Below, piece by piece: positions 43,943 to 52,782 of a stretch of DNA of 64,000 nucleotides (position 1 is the stretch's first letter; each line of letters begins with the position of its first letter). The position numbers and the translations under genes were made by a program. Source of the stretch: UBA1672 sp964351365 (GTDB lineage: Bacteria; Pseudomonadota; Alphaproteobacteria; Micavibrionales; Micavibrionaceae); NCBI GenBank assembly GCA_964351365.1, contig CAYGNP010000003.1, forward strand, positions 83,708-147,707, written 5' to 3'. The notes below the pieces were generated by a model. The model had not been told where the DNA came from. It saw nothing but the letters and a program-made list of their open reading frames with translations, and made no database searches.

Positions 43943-45037
43943 TTAAGCGGCTTTATCTTCTTTCTTCTTCGCATTGCTCATATTATCGATTCCACCGATC
44001 TTACGGCCATAATTTCCGGTAAAGATGTCATCATTAAACACATCCTCCCAGCCGCCCTGTGTTGAGGCTTTGGCATATTCCGTTGCGCGGTTTTCGAAGA
44101 AATTTGTGTGCTCCGCCCCGTTCAGCATCTCATCCATCCACGGCAGCGGGTTTTTGGAAACGCCATAAATGGCCTCCAGCCCCAATTGCTGCAGGCGCCG
44201 GTCTCCGATATAGCGGATATATTGCTTCACATCTTCCGGTGTCATGCCCTGAATTTCCCCCTGCTCAAAGCACAGATCAATGAAGGCATCTTCATGCGAG
44301 ACGGTAATGCGGCAGCTTTCGGTGATTTCGGCTTTCAGTTCATCATCCCAGATATCGCGGTTTTCATCGATGAAAGTTTTGAACAGCCGGATCATAGACA
44401 AGCAATGCAGAGTCTCATCCCGCACCGACCATGTCACAATCTGTCCCATACCCTTCATTTTATTAAAACGCGGGAAGTTCATCAAAATCGCGAAGGACGC
44501 AAACAGCGCCAGCCCTTCGGTAAACGCGCCGAACATCGCCATCGTTTTGGCAATATCACGACGGTTTTCCATGGATACATCCTGCATGTAGTCGAATTTA
44601 TCCTTCATTTCCTTATATTTAAGGAAGGCAGAATATTCCACTTCAGGCATGCCGATTGTATCGAGCAAATGCGAGTAGGCGGCGATATGCACGGTTTCGA
44701 TATTCGAAAACGCCGAGAGCATCATCTGCACCTCAACCGGGCCGAACACCTGGCTGTAATGCTTCATATAGCAATTATTCACCTCAACATCAGCTTGAGT
44801 AAAAAAGCGGAAAATCTGGGTCATCAGATTCTTTTCGGATGGAGTCAGGTTCTTCTTCCAGTCCCGCACATCCTCCGCCAGCGGCACTTCCTCCGGCAGC
44901 CAGTGAATGCGCTGCTGTGTCAACCACGCCTCATAGCACCACGGATAAAGAAACGGCTTGTATACATGACGCTCCACAAGCAGGGGGGAGTTGGAATTTT
45001 TGGCGTCTTTGGCAATAGCAGGGGATTGTCCCATCAT
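43943..45037 (-). CDS. nrdB: Ribonucleoside-diphosphate reductase beta subunit, class Ia
   Basis: NrdB holds the di-iron centre and tyrosyl radical of class I ribonucleotide reductase. The iron ligands appear in FTQADVEVNN, SNIETVHIAAYSH, AFTEGLALF and SVRDETLH, with the radical Tyr probably in IAAYSHLLD. The length of 364 is usual. AAGGAGCTCC precedes two ATGs in tandem. A pair of NrdR-like boxes lies 113-160 nt upstream. nrdA lies 3 kb upstream on the same strand, not adjacent as in many genomes. Confidence 0.95.
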   Translation of the reverse strand: MMGQSPAIAKDAKNSNSPLLVERHVYKPFLYPWCYEAWLTQQRIHWLPEEVPLAEDVRDWKKNLTPSEKNLMTQIFRFFTQADVEVNNCYMKHYSQVFGPVEVQMMLSAFSNIETVHIAAYSHLLDTIGMPEVEYSAFLKYKEMKDKFDYMQDVSMENRRDIAKTMAMFGAFTEGLALFASFAILMNFPRFNKMKGMGQIVTWSVRDETLHCLSMIRLFKTFIDENRDIWDDELKAEITESCRITVSHEDAFIDLCFEQGEIQGMTPEDVKQYIRYIGDRRLQQLGLEAIYGVSKNPLPWMDEMLNGAEHTNFFENRATEYAKASTQGGWEDVFNDDIFTGNYGRKIGGIDNMSNAKKKEDKAA

Positions 45038-45149
45038 GGAGCTCCTTCATAAGAATCGTTTGAGTAAAGCCATTTTAGTGCAGTTTCAAACCAGACAAGA
45101 GTCTTTATTCAAAAAACACTGTGAATAGCGGGGATAGTATTTAAGGTTA

Positions 45150-45197
45150 TGACCACATGTTGTGTTCATATTTAGAAAATACCACTACATATTGTGT
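45150..45197 (-). promoter_or_regulatory. Tandem NrdR-like boxes upstream of nrdB
   Basis: Two 16-nt sites, TGACCACATGTTGTGT (45150) and CCACTACATATTGTGT (45182), match the NrdR consensus acaCwAtATaTwGtgt and are exactly 32 nt apart, three helical turns, the known spacing of NrdR box pairs. The regulator gene is outside the window. Confidence 0.75.
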
Positions 45198-45251
45198 TTT
45201 TCAAGGGTTTTTAATCAAAAGAACATTACATTTTTGTCATCATTTAAGACG

Positions 45252-45746
45252 CTATTTTATTTGTGACGAAATTACTTTTGTAAGCTCTTGAATTTCTTTA
45301 TATTTCTCTCTCAAAAGGTCTGCGTTATAACATGGTGCGCGCTCCGTAACAGTCATTCTGAGCGTGCTATCGATCAGGCGGTAAATGCGATCCGTTACCT
45401 CTTTTTCCAGTGTGTTGAACGTTTTGCCGTTTTCTTCAGATTGCAGCTTTGAGGCGTACGCTCCGAAATGAGCAAAACTCTCAATCAGCCAGTTAACGTA
45501 GAGCGAGAGCAGTTCAGAGTGCGTTCCTTCTCTGAATTCATGCACTCTAATAGATTCCTTTTCATCGTTGAACATTTCCTGTGCAAGGCTGTATAGGCTG
45601 CCATATTCTTGCCTGTGCCGCGCGTCCTGAATAAGGGCTCGAACCTTTTCACTCGGTGACTGCGCCCCCTCAATCCGCAAGCTATTGATAAACTCTGCAT
45701 CTTCTTCTGAAATTCTCAAGCTAATAGGTATTGTTTTTTTTGTCAT
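45252..45746 (-). CDS. Hypothetical protein with a ribbon-helix-helix-like N-terminus
   Basis: A 164-residue protein. The N-terminal TKKTIPISLRISEEDAEF then a helix and the SPSEKVRALIQDARH segment resemble a CopG/MetJ-type ribbon-helix-helix DNA-binding fold. The remaining 110 residues are helical, with no known domain. ATG 45746 is preferred over 45812 because it starts the RHH-like motif. It is divergent from the TM2 gene; an inverted repeat in the shared region (AATACTAT/ATAGTATT, 45771 and 45834) could be its operator. Regulation of its own or the neighbour's gene is inference. Confidence 0.6.
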   Translation of the reverse strand: MTKKTIPISLRISEEDAEFINSLRIEGAQSPSEKVRALIQDARHRQEYGSLYSLAQEMFNDEKESIRVHEFREGTHSELLSLYVNWLIESFAHFGAYASKLQSEENGKTFNTLEKEVTDRIYRLIDSTLRMTVTERAPCYNADLLREKYKEIQELTKVISSQIK

Positions 45747-45805
45747 CTCGATTCGGCCTCTTGTTGTCACAATACTATCATAACAAACAAAATATGAAAA
45801 ATTGT

Positions 45806-45835
45806 TTGACAAACGTATGCAATTGTAAACATAAT
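45806..45835 (+). promoter_or_regulatory. Promoter of the TM2-RDD genes
   Basis: TTGACA (45806) and CATAAT (45830) are 18 nt apart. The downstream arm of the inverted repeat at 45834-45841 covers the start site. Confidence 0.55.
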
Positions 45836-45871
45836 AGTATTATTGAAAACAAACTGAGAGGAAACTTGAGT

Positions 45872-46084
45872 ATGAGTAACAAAAAAATTTTACCAGCCTT
45901 CTTATTGTGCTTTTTATTAGGGATTTTCGGCGCACACCGCTTTTACGTCGGTAGAACGCTGAGCGCAGTCCTGCAAATTGTTACTCTGGGTGGCATAGGG
46001 ATATGGACGTTGATTGATCTGATTATGATCATAATCGGAAAATTCAAAGACAAGAATGGCGACACGCTCACACAGTGGACATAA
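45872..46084 (+). CDS. TM2 domain membrane protein
   Basis: A 70-residue protein with two membrane spans and the TM2 features FLLGIFGAHRFYVG and IGIWTLIDLIMII. The function of bacterial TM2 proteins is unknown. GAGAGGAAACT precedes the ATG; the longer upstream reading is not supported. The RDD gene follows 23 nt later. Confidence 0.85.
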   Translation: MSNKKILPAFLLCFLLGIFGAHRFYVGRTLSAVLQIVTLGGIGIWTLIDLIMIIIGKFKDKNGDTLTQWT

Positions 46085-46107
46085 AACAAGGAAAAGAGGA
46101 CGCATCA

Positions 46108-46713
46108 ATGAGAGATGATTTGGCAAAAACAGAAATTGTGCCCTTTGCAGGTTTCTGGCTCAGGGCGGGCGCACTTGTTATAGACTATATGCTGGTCTAT
46201 ATGCTCATCAGCTGTATTATGGTTGTGACCTCTCTCCTTGGCGCCTTTGATATCGTTGATGTTGCAAAGATGAACGTATCGCAGCGCGGGGCAATAGAGA
46301 ATACGCTCGAAAGCGATAATTCTCTGGGCAATGATATCCCAGAAAACGGATCAATCGTTGTTACTGAACAGTCCGAAGATTTAGAAGCTCAAAAGGCCAA
46401 AGAACTCGTCGATAATCTTAACTGGTTTTCCGGGATGATCTATCTTACTTGTATTGCGTTATATTTCATCATGAATACAATTATGGAACAGAGCAAATTC
46501 CAGGGCTCTCCTGGGAAAATTGTCTTTGGAATACGTGTAACGGATCGCTATGGCTACAGGATTGGCTTTGTCCGTGCGCTCATCCGCAACCTCCTGAAAA
46601 TTCCCTCGGCAGCGCTCCTGTTCATAGGGTTTTTCCTCGCTGGATGGACATCTAAAAAGCAAGGATTGCATGATATGCTCTCTGGCTGCTACCTTATTGA
46701 ATCGCGGATTTAA
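46108..46713 (+). CDS. RDD family membrane protein
   Basis: A 201-residue protein with the RDD motif at the start (AGFWLRAGALVIDYMLV) and a C-terminal portion typical for the family (GSPGKIVFGIRVTDRYG, RALIRNLLKIPSAALL). Three to four membrane spans are visible, and a charged extracytoplasmic loop is large (about 90 residues). Some RDD proteins are Na+/H+ antiporters, but the role here is not known. GAGGACGCATCA lies before the ATG. Confidence 0.85.
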   Translation: MRDDLAKTEIVPFAGFWLRAGALVIDYMLVYMLISCIMVVTSLLGAFDIVDVAKMNVSQRGAIENTLESDNSLGNDIPENGSIVVTEQSEDLEAQKAKELVDNLNWFSGMIYLTCIALYFIMNTIMEQSKFQGSPGKIVFGIRVTDRYGYRIGFVRALIRNLLKIPSAALLFIGFFLAGWTSKKQGLHDMLSGCYLIESRI

Positions 46714-46723
46714 AGGATTAGAT

Positions 46724-47374
46724 ATGCGCTTAATTTTCATCGTCCTGATTATCATTGGCGCATATTCCTACTACTATGACCGGGATCCTTTCTGGATATC
46801 CTATTACACATCCGGCGCCGCCTCTGTTGAAAATGCCAAATGGATTTCTGCGCCCAGCATCAAAGACGCCGACAGACAGCCTATTCAGAAAAACCTGTCC
46901 GGCGCAGAGCGGCGCAAATACAGCAGAGGATATGTCACACTCAAGGCCGAATACCAGTTAACGGCGAAAGTTCTCTCAAAAAAAGAATACACGCAAGGCA
47001 TCTATGGCCGCGTGGCACCTGTAGATCTTGCTTTAGGCTGGGGCAGAATGTCTTACCCCTCTGTAGTTTCGCGCTTGTCCATCTCTCAGCGAGATCGCTT
47101 TTACTATTGGCGTTCCGGCTCGGCGCCGCCTTTGCCCCCTTCAGAAATTTCAACAAACTCCGCCAACGTGCACATCCTGCCCGCAACTCAGGGTATAAAA
47201 AACGAAATCATGAAGATCGGCCGCGGCCAGATCGTATCCTTAAAGGGTTATCTGGTGAACTACAAAGAAGGCAACGCCCGCTCTTGGTGGACCGTCGAAT
47301 CATCTCTAACACGCAAAGACACGGGCGACGGCGCATGTGAAGTTTTCTATGTCGAAAAAGTCCAGATACATTAA
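46724..47374 (+). CDS. Membrane-anchored hypothetical protein
   Basis: A 216-residue protein with one N-terminal membrane span (MRLIFIVLIIIGAYSYYY). The body contains the pattern GQIVSLKGYLV, SWWTVESSLTRKDTGDGACEVFYV, which I recall as a conserved C-terminus in uncharacterised bacterial proteins. No enzyme motif is visible. AAAGGATTAGAT precedes the ATG, favouring it over the start at 46670. It follows the RDD gene in the same operon and ends 4 nt from the convergent msrB. Confidence 0.65.
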   Translation: MRLIFIVLIIIGAYSYYYDRDPFWISYYTSGAASVENAKWISAPSIKDADRQPIQKNLSGAERRKYSRGYVTLKAEYQLTAKVLSKKEYTQGIYGRVAPVDLALGWGRMSYPSVVSRLSISQRDRFYYWRSGSAPPLPPSEISTNSANVHILPATQGIKNEIMKIGRGQIVSLKGYLVNYKEGNARSWWTVESSLTRKDTGDGACEVFYVEKVQIH

Positions 47375-47378
47375 AGTC

Positions 47379-47912
47379 CTATTCCGCAAACAGGCTCAAA
47401 TACTGCCCGTAGCCCTCTTTCTCAAGATCGTTCTTATGGATAAACCGCAAGGAGGCGGAGTTGATACAATACCGCAAACCGCCCTTATCCTTCGGGCCAT
47501 CTTCAAAAACATGTCCTAAATGAGAATCAGCGCCAGCTGAGCGGACTTCCGTGCGGGGCACCGATAATTTCATATCCGTCTCAGTTTGCAGGTTTTCGGA
47601 CACAATCGGCTTGGTAAAGCTCGGCCAGCCTGTGCCAGAATCAAACTTATCGGTTGAGGAAAACAAAGGCTCCCCCGAAACCACATCCACGTAAATACCC
47701 GGCTCCTTGTTATCCCAGTATTCATTCTTAAAGGGCGGCTCCGTGCCGTCATGCTGCGTCACATAAGTCTGCATGTCGGTTAATTTTTTTACTTTTTCAT
47801 GTTTATCGGGCATCGCCTTGTCTCCTTCATCGTTGGCCGCTATGGTTTGATAGCCTATAAAGGTAAGCCCAGACACAGCCGCAACCAACCCTAATATTTT
47901 GTAATAATTCAT
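47379..47912 (-). CDS. msrB: Peptide-methionine (R)-S-oxide reductase, exported form
   Basis: MsrB repairs oxidised methionine. The catalytic Cys is in LRYCINSASLRF, with SGTGWPSFTKP and HLGHVFEDGP. The cysteines of the zinc-binding type are missing (VVSGEPLF, and T in SGTGW). An N-terminal hydrophobic span (ILGLVAAVSGLTFIGYQTIA) suggests export to the periplasm or membrane anchoring. Length is 177. It is downstream of nrdA on the same strand, behind a terminator. Confidence 0.9.
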   Translation of the reverse strand: MNYYKILGLVAAVSGLTFIGYQTIAANDEGDKAMPDKHEKVKKLTDMQTYVTQHDGTEPPFKNEYWDNKEPGIYVDVVSGEPLFSSTDKFDSGTGWPSFTKPIVSENLQTETDMKLSVPRTEVRSAGADSHLGHVFEDGPKDKGGLRYCINSASLRFIHKNDLEKEGYGQYLSLFAE

Positions 47913-47983
47913 TTTATTAGGCTCCTGTTATACAACTCCATTACAATCCAATTCGCAAGGAGAACAGGAAATGTTACATAAGC

Positions 47984-48009
47984 AAAAAGGGCCCAGAAAC
48001 AGGCCCTTT
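47984..48009 (-). terminator. Terminator of nrdA
   Basis: AAAGGGCC and GGCCCTTT pair around an 8-nt loop; on the minus strand the stem is followed by TTTTT, ending the nrdA transcript before msrB. Confidence 0.75.
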
Positions 48010-48031
48010 CCACTATATCACGTTGCTTTGA

Positions 48032-49876
48032 TTATTGACACGCGAGGCATTCCTCATAGAGCGAGCCACCGGAGCCATCCCCCAGAGCGCCCTGTTCATC
48101 CTCGCCTTGCTTCTCATCCTCAACCTGCTTGCGTTTCCACGATGCATCGCTTTCCGCGCGCTGGATAGATTTGGAGCGGCAGTAATAAAGAGACTTACAG
48201 CCCTTCTTCCATGCTTCCCAGTGAATGCGGTGCAGATCAGCCTTGTGCACATTTGCCGGCAAGAAGACGTTCACGCTCTGCGCTTGACAGACAAACGGCG
48301 TGCGGTCGGCGGAATGCTCGATAATCCAACGCTGGTCAATTTCAAACGCGGTCTTGAACACATCCTTCTCCTCTGGAGAAAGCTCTTCAAGATGCTGCAC
48401 AGAGCCTTCATTGGTGAAGATAGAGCTCCATGTGTCCTCGTTATCAATGCCTTTTTCCGCCAATATCGCTTTCAAATACTTGTTCTTTACAGGGAATGAG
48501 CCTGAAAGTGTCTTATGCGTAAAGGCATTGGCTGCAACCGGCTCAATCCCCGGAGAGGCTCCGCCGCAGATAATCGAGATCGACGCCGTCGGTGCAATTG
48601 CCATCTTGTTGGAAAAACGCTCCATAATGCCGTAATCCGCTGCATCCGGGCACGCTCCGCGCTCATGCGCAAGCTTCACAGAGGCATCATCGGCCTGACG
48701 TTTAATCAATTGGAACATCTTGCGGTTCCAGACCTTCGCCATCACACCCTCCATTGGAATACCCTTGGATTGCAAGAAGGAGTGGAAACCCATAACCCCG
48801 AGCCCAACAGAGCGCTCACGCATTGCCGCATATTTGGCACGCATCATGGAATCGGGAGCTTTCTCAATAAAGTCCGACAACACATTATCAAGGAACCTCA
48901 TGATATCCTCGATGAAGGTCGGGTGATCCTGCCACTCATCGAATGTTTCAAGATTAAGCGAGGACAGGCAGCACACCGCCGTGCGCTCATTGCCCAGATG
49001 ATCCTTACCGGTCGGCAGTGTAATCTCTGAACACAAGTTAGACATTTTAACATTCAATCCCGCCATTTTATGGTGGTCAGGAATAGCGTCGTTCACATGG
49101 TCGATAAAGATGAAATAGGGCTCGCCCGTTTCAACGCGCGCCGTCAGCAAACGAATCCAAAGATCACGCGCATTCACTTTATCTACAACGCTGTTGTCTT
49201 TGGGTGATTTGAGCGCCCATTCTTCGTTATTCTCAACCGCTTCCATAAACCGGTTCGGGATCAGAACGCCATGATGCAGGTTTAGAGCCTTGCGGTTCGG
49301 ATCACCACCGGTCGGGCGGCGTATTTCAATGAATTCCTCGATTTCTGGATGCCAGACAGGAAGGTAAATCGCAGCAGAACCACGGCGTAAAGAGCCTTGC
49401 GAAATCGCCAGCGTTAAAGAGTCCATCACACGGATGAAAGGCACAATCCCGGAGGTCTTGCCGTTACGGCCAACCTTCTCGCCGATCGAGCGCACATTCC
49501 CCCAATACGAGCCAATGCCCCCACCCAATGAGGCAAGCCAGACATTTTCGTTCCAAAGCGAGACAATATTCTCAAGCGAATCCCCGGTTTCGTTCAGGAA
49601 ACAGGAAATCGGCAGACCACGGCTCGTCCCGCCATTGGATAGAATAGGCGTCGAGGGCATAAACCAAAGCTTGGAGATATAATCATAAATACGCTGCGCG
49701 TGTTCGCTGTCATCGCCGTAATACATGGCAACACGGGCAAATAAATCCTGATATTGCTCCTCCGGCATCAAATACCGGTCGGTTAAAGTGGCTTTACCGA
49801 ATTCCGTGAGGTTTTCATCGCGTGATCTGTCGATCTGAACACGATTGCCCCTCTCCATTTGCGCAACGTCAAACAT
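48032..49876 (-). CDS. nrdA: Ribonucleoside-diphosphate reductase alpha subunit, without ATP cone
   Basis: NrdA carries the catalytic site of class I reductase. GLPISCFLNETG has the first active-site Cys and NLCSEITLP the second; the C-terminal CxxC (EECLACQ) reloads them. The N-terminus enters directly into the catalytic domain, with no ATP-cone domain of about 90 residues, so dATP inhibition in the usual way is not expected. Length is 614. GGGAG lies 8 nt before ATG 49876. A pair of NrdR-like boxes is 78-125 nt upstream. Confidence 0.95.
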   Translation of the reverse strand: MFDVAQMERGNRVQIDRSRDENLTEFGKATLTDRYLMPEEQYQDLFARVAMYYGDDSEHAQRIYDYISKLWFMPSTPILSNGGTSRGLPISCFLNETGDSLENIVSLWNENVWLASLGGGIGSYWGNVRSIGEKVGRNGKTSGIVPFIRVMDSLTLAISQGSLRRGSAAIYLPVWHPEIEEFIEIRRPTGGDPNRKALNLHHGVLIPNRFMEAVENNEEWALKSPKDNSVVDKVNARDLWIRLLTARVETGEPYFIFIDHVNDAIPDHHKMAGLNVKMSNLCSEITLPTGKDHLGNERTAVCCLSSLNLETFDEWQDHPTFIEDIMRFLDNVLSDFIEKAPDSMMRAKYAAMRERSVGLGVMGFHSFLQSKGIPMEGVMAKVWNRKMFQLIKRQADDASVKLAHERGACPDAADYGIMERFSNKMAIAPTASISIICGGASPGIEPVAANAFTHKTLSGSFPVKNKYLKAILAEKGIDNEDTWSSIFTNEGSVQHLEELSPEEKDVFKTAFEIDQRWIIEHSADRTPFVCQAQSVNVFLPANVHKADLHRIHWEAWKKGCKSLYYCRSKSIQRAESDASWKRKQVEDEKQGEDEQGALGDGSGGSLYEECLACQ

Positions 49877-49953
49877 GAGCAATACTCCCTAAAGTTTATA
49901 ATGTAATCATTCTAATGAAATCTATTCAAGGAATGTTTTGAATTGAAAGAAAA

Positions 49954-50001
49954 CCACAATCTCTTGTGACCTTCTGATAGGTAACATACTATATCTCGTA
50001 T
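49954..50001 (-). promoter_or_regulatory. Tandem NrdR-like boxes upstream of nrdA
   Basis: CCACAATCTCTTGTGA (49954) and ATACTATATCTCGTAT (49986) both fit the NrdR pattern with a few mismatches and are 32 nt apart, the same spacing as the pair before nrdB. The rest of the 334-bp gap between nrdA and pyk shows nothing else I can support. Confidence 0.6.
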
Positions 50002-50216
50002 ACCCTGCCAATTGGAGTATATTCCTAAAATAATTATACCCCTTCGGATTTTTCATTGATTCAAAACAAAAAACACGTCTTATCCCGCCCTTTATCCACG
50101 CAAAAAAAAATGGAATTAAAATTTTATTTCGCCTTTTATGACTAGATATAGGGGGTCGTTTAACGCACACTATCACTCGTGAACACACTGAAATACATCA
50201 ATAAACGGAAAAATAA

Positions 50217-51635
50217 ATGCGCAGAGATCGACACACAAAAATTTTAGCGACCATAGGGCCGGCATGTCACTCACTGGAGGGAATCGAGGCCCTTTTCGCC
50301 GCCGGAGTGGATGTCTTCCGTCTGAACTTCTCGCATGGGAAACACGAGGATCACAAGAAATCCGTTGACTGGATTCGCGCTCTGGAAGCCAAATATGAGC
50401 GCCCCATCGGTATTGTCGCTGACCTGCAGGGGCCAAAACTCCGAATCGGAAAATTCGCGGGCGATTCGATCCCCCTCACAAAAGGCCAGTCCTTTAGATT
50501 CGATTCTGATCCCGCGCCCGGCGATCAAACGCGCGTGTGTTTACCGCACCCCGAAGTATTAAGAGCTATGAAAATCGCCAGCCGCATTTTTCTGGATGAT
50601 GGTAAGGTGCGCATTGAAATCACCAAAAAGGGCAAAGGCTATCTGGAGGGAATCGTCCAGTCCGGTTCAAAGCTCAGCAACAATAAGGGTTTTAACATCC
50701 CTGGCATTATACTGCCCATCCCCGCCCTCACCGAAAAAGACAAAACCGACCTCAAAGCCGCGCTGAAAATGGGCGTAGACTGGATCGCCCAAAGCTTTGT
50801 TCAAAAGGCTGAAGACGTACATGAAGCCCAAAAATTGATAAAAGGCCGCGCCGCATTGATGGTGAAAATTGAAAAGCCCTCTGCTCTGGTGGATCTGGAG
50901 GATATTATCGCCGCTGCCGATGGGATCATGCTTGCGCGCGGAGATCTGGGCGTTGAGATACCGCCTGAGGATGTCCCTTCGGTGCAGAAAAACCTCGTGC
51001 GGCAGGTGCGGGAAAGCGGCAAGCCCGTGGTTGTGGCAACGCAAATGCTTGAATCGATGATCAGCAACGCACGCCCCACCCGCGCCGAAGCTTCTGACGT
51101 CGCGACCGCCGTTTATGATGGCGCTGATTGCGTCATGCTCTCTGCCGAAACTGCGGCGGGGGAGTATCCGGTACAAAGCGTTGAGATGATGGACCGCATC
51201 GCCCGGCGCACCGAAAGCGACAGCAATTATCTTGAGATGATGGAAATTGCACGGCCCGATGCGCTCAACACATCATCTGATGCGATTACAACGGCGGCCT
51301 ATTATGTTGCGCAGGATGTGGAGGCAAAGCTGATCGTCAATTATACAAAATCAGGCTCGACTGCGCTACGAACCGCGCGCCAACGTCCCAACGTCCCAAT
51401 ATTGTGCTTAACACCCGATCTGCGCGTTGCGCGGCGCTTATGCTTGTCTTATTGCGTGCATGCTGTGCATAACGAATCCGGCCTTGATGATTTCAGCGGC
51501 CCGGCCCGTCACGCCGCTAAAATTGCACAAAAAATAGGCTTCCTCAAAAAAGGTGACCGCTTTATTATGACTGCCGGCATGCCCTTTGGCGTATCAGGCA
51601 GCACAAACATCCTCAGAATCGCAAAGGTTGATTAA
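50217..51635 (+). CDS. pyk: Pyruvate kinase
   Basis: Pyk makes pyruvate and ATP from phosphoenolpyruvate. The N-terminal TKILATIGPACHS and DVFRLNFSHG are standard, the active-site segment is LMVKIEKPSALVDLEDI, followed by GIMLARGDLGVEIP and the K+/ATP region ATQMLESMISNARPTRAEASDVA. Length (472) is usual. It is divergent from nrdA. A short asparaginase-domain gene starts 1 nt after its stop. Confidence 0.96.
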   Translation: MRRDRHTKILATIGPACHSLEGIEALFAAGVDVFRLNFSHGKHEDHKKSVDWIRALEAKYERPIGIVADLQGPKLRIGKFAGDSIPLTKGQSFRFDSDPAPGDQTRVCLPHPEVLRAMKIASRIFLDDGKVRIEITKKGKGYLEGIVQSGSKLSNNKGFNIPGIILPIPALTEKDKTDLKAALKMGVDWIAQSFVQKAEDVHEAQKLIKGRAALMVKIEKPSALVDLEDIIAAADGIMLARGDLGVEIPPEDVPSVQKNLVRQVRESGKPVVVATQMLESMISNARPTRAEASDVATAVYDGADCVMLSAETAAGEYPVQSVEMMDRIARRTESDSNYLEMMEIARPDALNTSSDAITTAAYYVAQDVEAKLIVNYTKSGSTALRTARQRPNVPILCLTPDLRVARRLCLSYCVHAVHNESGLDDFSGPARHAAKIAQKIGFLKKGDRFIMTAGMPFGVSGSTNILRIAKVD

Positions 51636-51636
51636 T

Positions 51637-52146
51637 ATGAGCGAGATCCACTTCATCATCACAGGCGGAACAATCGATTCCCACTTCGATCCCGCGCGCG
51701 CGACCACAGTCGTGAACAAGAAAACCATCCTTCCGCAATATTTGGAAAAGACAATAAAATCCTATGTTGATGCAACATTTGAAGAGATATGCATGCTCGA
51801 CAGCCGCGAGCTCACCGATGAGATCAGAGAACAAATCATCCAGGCCATACAAACATCCAAAAGTAAAAAAATCCTCATAACGCATGGAACCGACACAATG
51901 CCCGAAACCGCCCGTTTTATCGCCAAAGGGTTGGGCAAAACCGATAAAACAATTATCCTGACGGGGTCAATGATCCCGATTAAGGAATTCGCCATGAGTG
52001 ATGCGGGCTTTAATCTGGGCTATGCTATCGCAAATGTGCAATCCGCACCCGCCGGGGTCTATATCGCCATGAACGCCCGCCTGTTTACAGCTGAGCAGGT
52101 GGTGAAGAACAAGAAGATTGGCCGCTTTGAAACGCAAGGCGCATAG
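51637..52146 (+). CDS. Short asparaginase N-domain protein
   Basis: A 169-residue protein that matches only the N-terminal domain of type I/II asparaginases: the first catalytic Thr in IITGGTIDS and the second in ITHGTDTMPETAR, followed by IILTGSMIPI. The whole C-terminal domain, about 150 residues, is missing, and it has no trace of frameshift, so it may be a stand-alone family. Activity on asparagine is not certain. It is coupled to pyk and its 3' end overlaps the convergent HAD gene by 62 nt. Confidence 0.75.
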   Translation: MSEIHFIITGGTIDSHFDPARATTVVNKKTILPQYLEKTIKSYVDATFEEICMLDSRELTDEIREQIIQAIQTSKSKKILITHGTDTMPETARFIAKGLGKTDKTIILTGSMIPIKEFAMSDAGFNLGYAIANVQSAPAGVYIAMNARLFTAEQVVKNKKIGRFETQGA

Positions 52147-52780
52147 TCTCCATGCTCTCAAAGACCTGCTTCGCACCGGCATCATGCAAAATCGGCGCAT
52201 AGGCCGGGCCGTGCGCCCCGCAAAATCCCCACACTTGCATGCCCGCCGCAACACCCGCTCGAACGCCCGCCGCACTATCCTCAATCACGAGACAGCGCGC
52301 CGGATCAACATCTTTGCGCGCCGCCGCCAGCAAGTATAAATCCGGCGCCGGCTTGGGGTTAGGGGCCATAAGGCCTGAAAATATAAACGCATCATCGAAC
52401 AAATCCCGCAAGCCGACAAAATCAAGTGAAGCCAAAACATTATTGCGCTCCCCGTTCGAGACAACGCAGCTCTCGCAGCGCTCCTGCACCGCCAGAACCA
52501 TCTCCCGCGCACCTGGGATAGGTTTCATGTACAAAGATGTCAGCTCCGAGACCTTCGATAAATAAAGCGCTGATACATTTTGCGGAAACACAAATCCTGT
52601 TTCTAGAGATATTGCCTTTGTTATATGCGTAAATCGCAAACCGACAAAAGCCTTGAGCGCATGCTCAATGGTATAATCCTTCAGGCCAAATCCGTGCAGT
52701 ACTTCGATAATCGCCAGATTATTCAAATACTCGCTATCCACCAGCGTGCCGTCGCAATCAAAGAGGACCAGATCAAACAT
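52085..52780 (-). CDS. HAD-superfamily phosphatase/phosphomutase-like protein
   Basis: A 231-residue HAD hydrolase. The nucleophile motif is VLFDCDGTLVDSEYLN, the second motif Ser/Thr is in CVVSNGERNNV, and the final acidic motif is LVIEDSAAGVRAGVAAGM. The helical cap after residue 15 resembles beta-phosphoglucomutase and phosphoglycolate phosphatase. Substrate is unknown. It is 2 nt after the DUF3429 gene, in one transcript with fabG. Confidence 0.82.
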   Translation of the reverse strand: MFDLVLFDCDGTLVDSEYLNNLAIIEVLHGFGLKDYTIEHALKAFVGLRFTHITKAISLETGFVFPQNVSALYLSKVSELTSLYMKPIPGAREMVLAVQERCESCVVSNGERNNVLASLDFVGLRDLFDDAFIFSGLMAPNPKPAPDLYLLAAARKDVDPARCLVIEDSAAGVRAGVAAGMQVWGFCGAHGPAYAPILHDAGAKQVFESMETMRLAFQSGQSSCSSPPAQL

Positions 52781-52782
52781 CT

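Noticed and set aside
49922..50188. An 88-codon minus-strand frame between nrdA and pyk
   Set aside because: It has no ribosome site, unlike composition, and covers the NrdR boxes.
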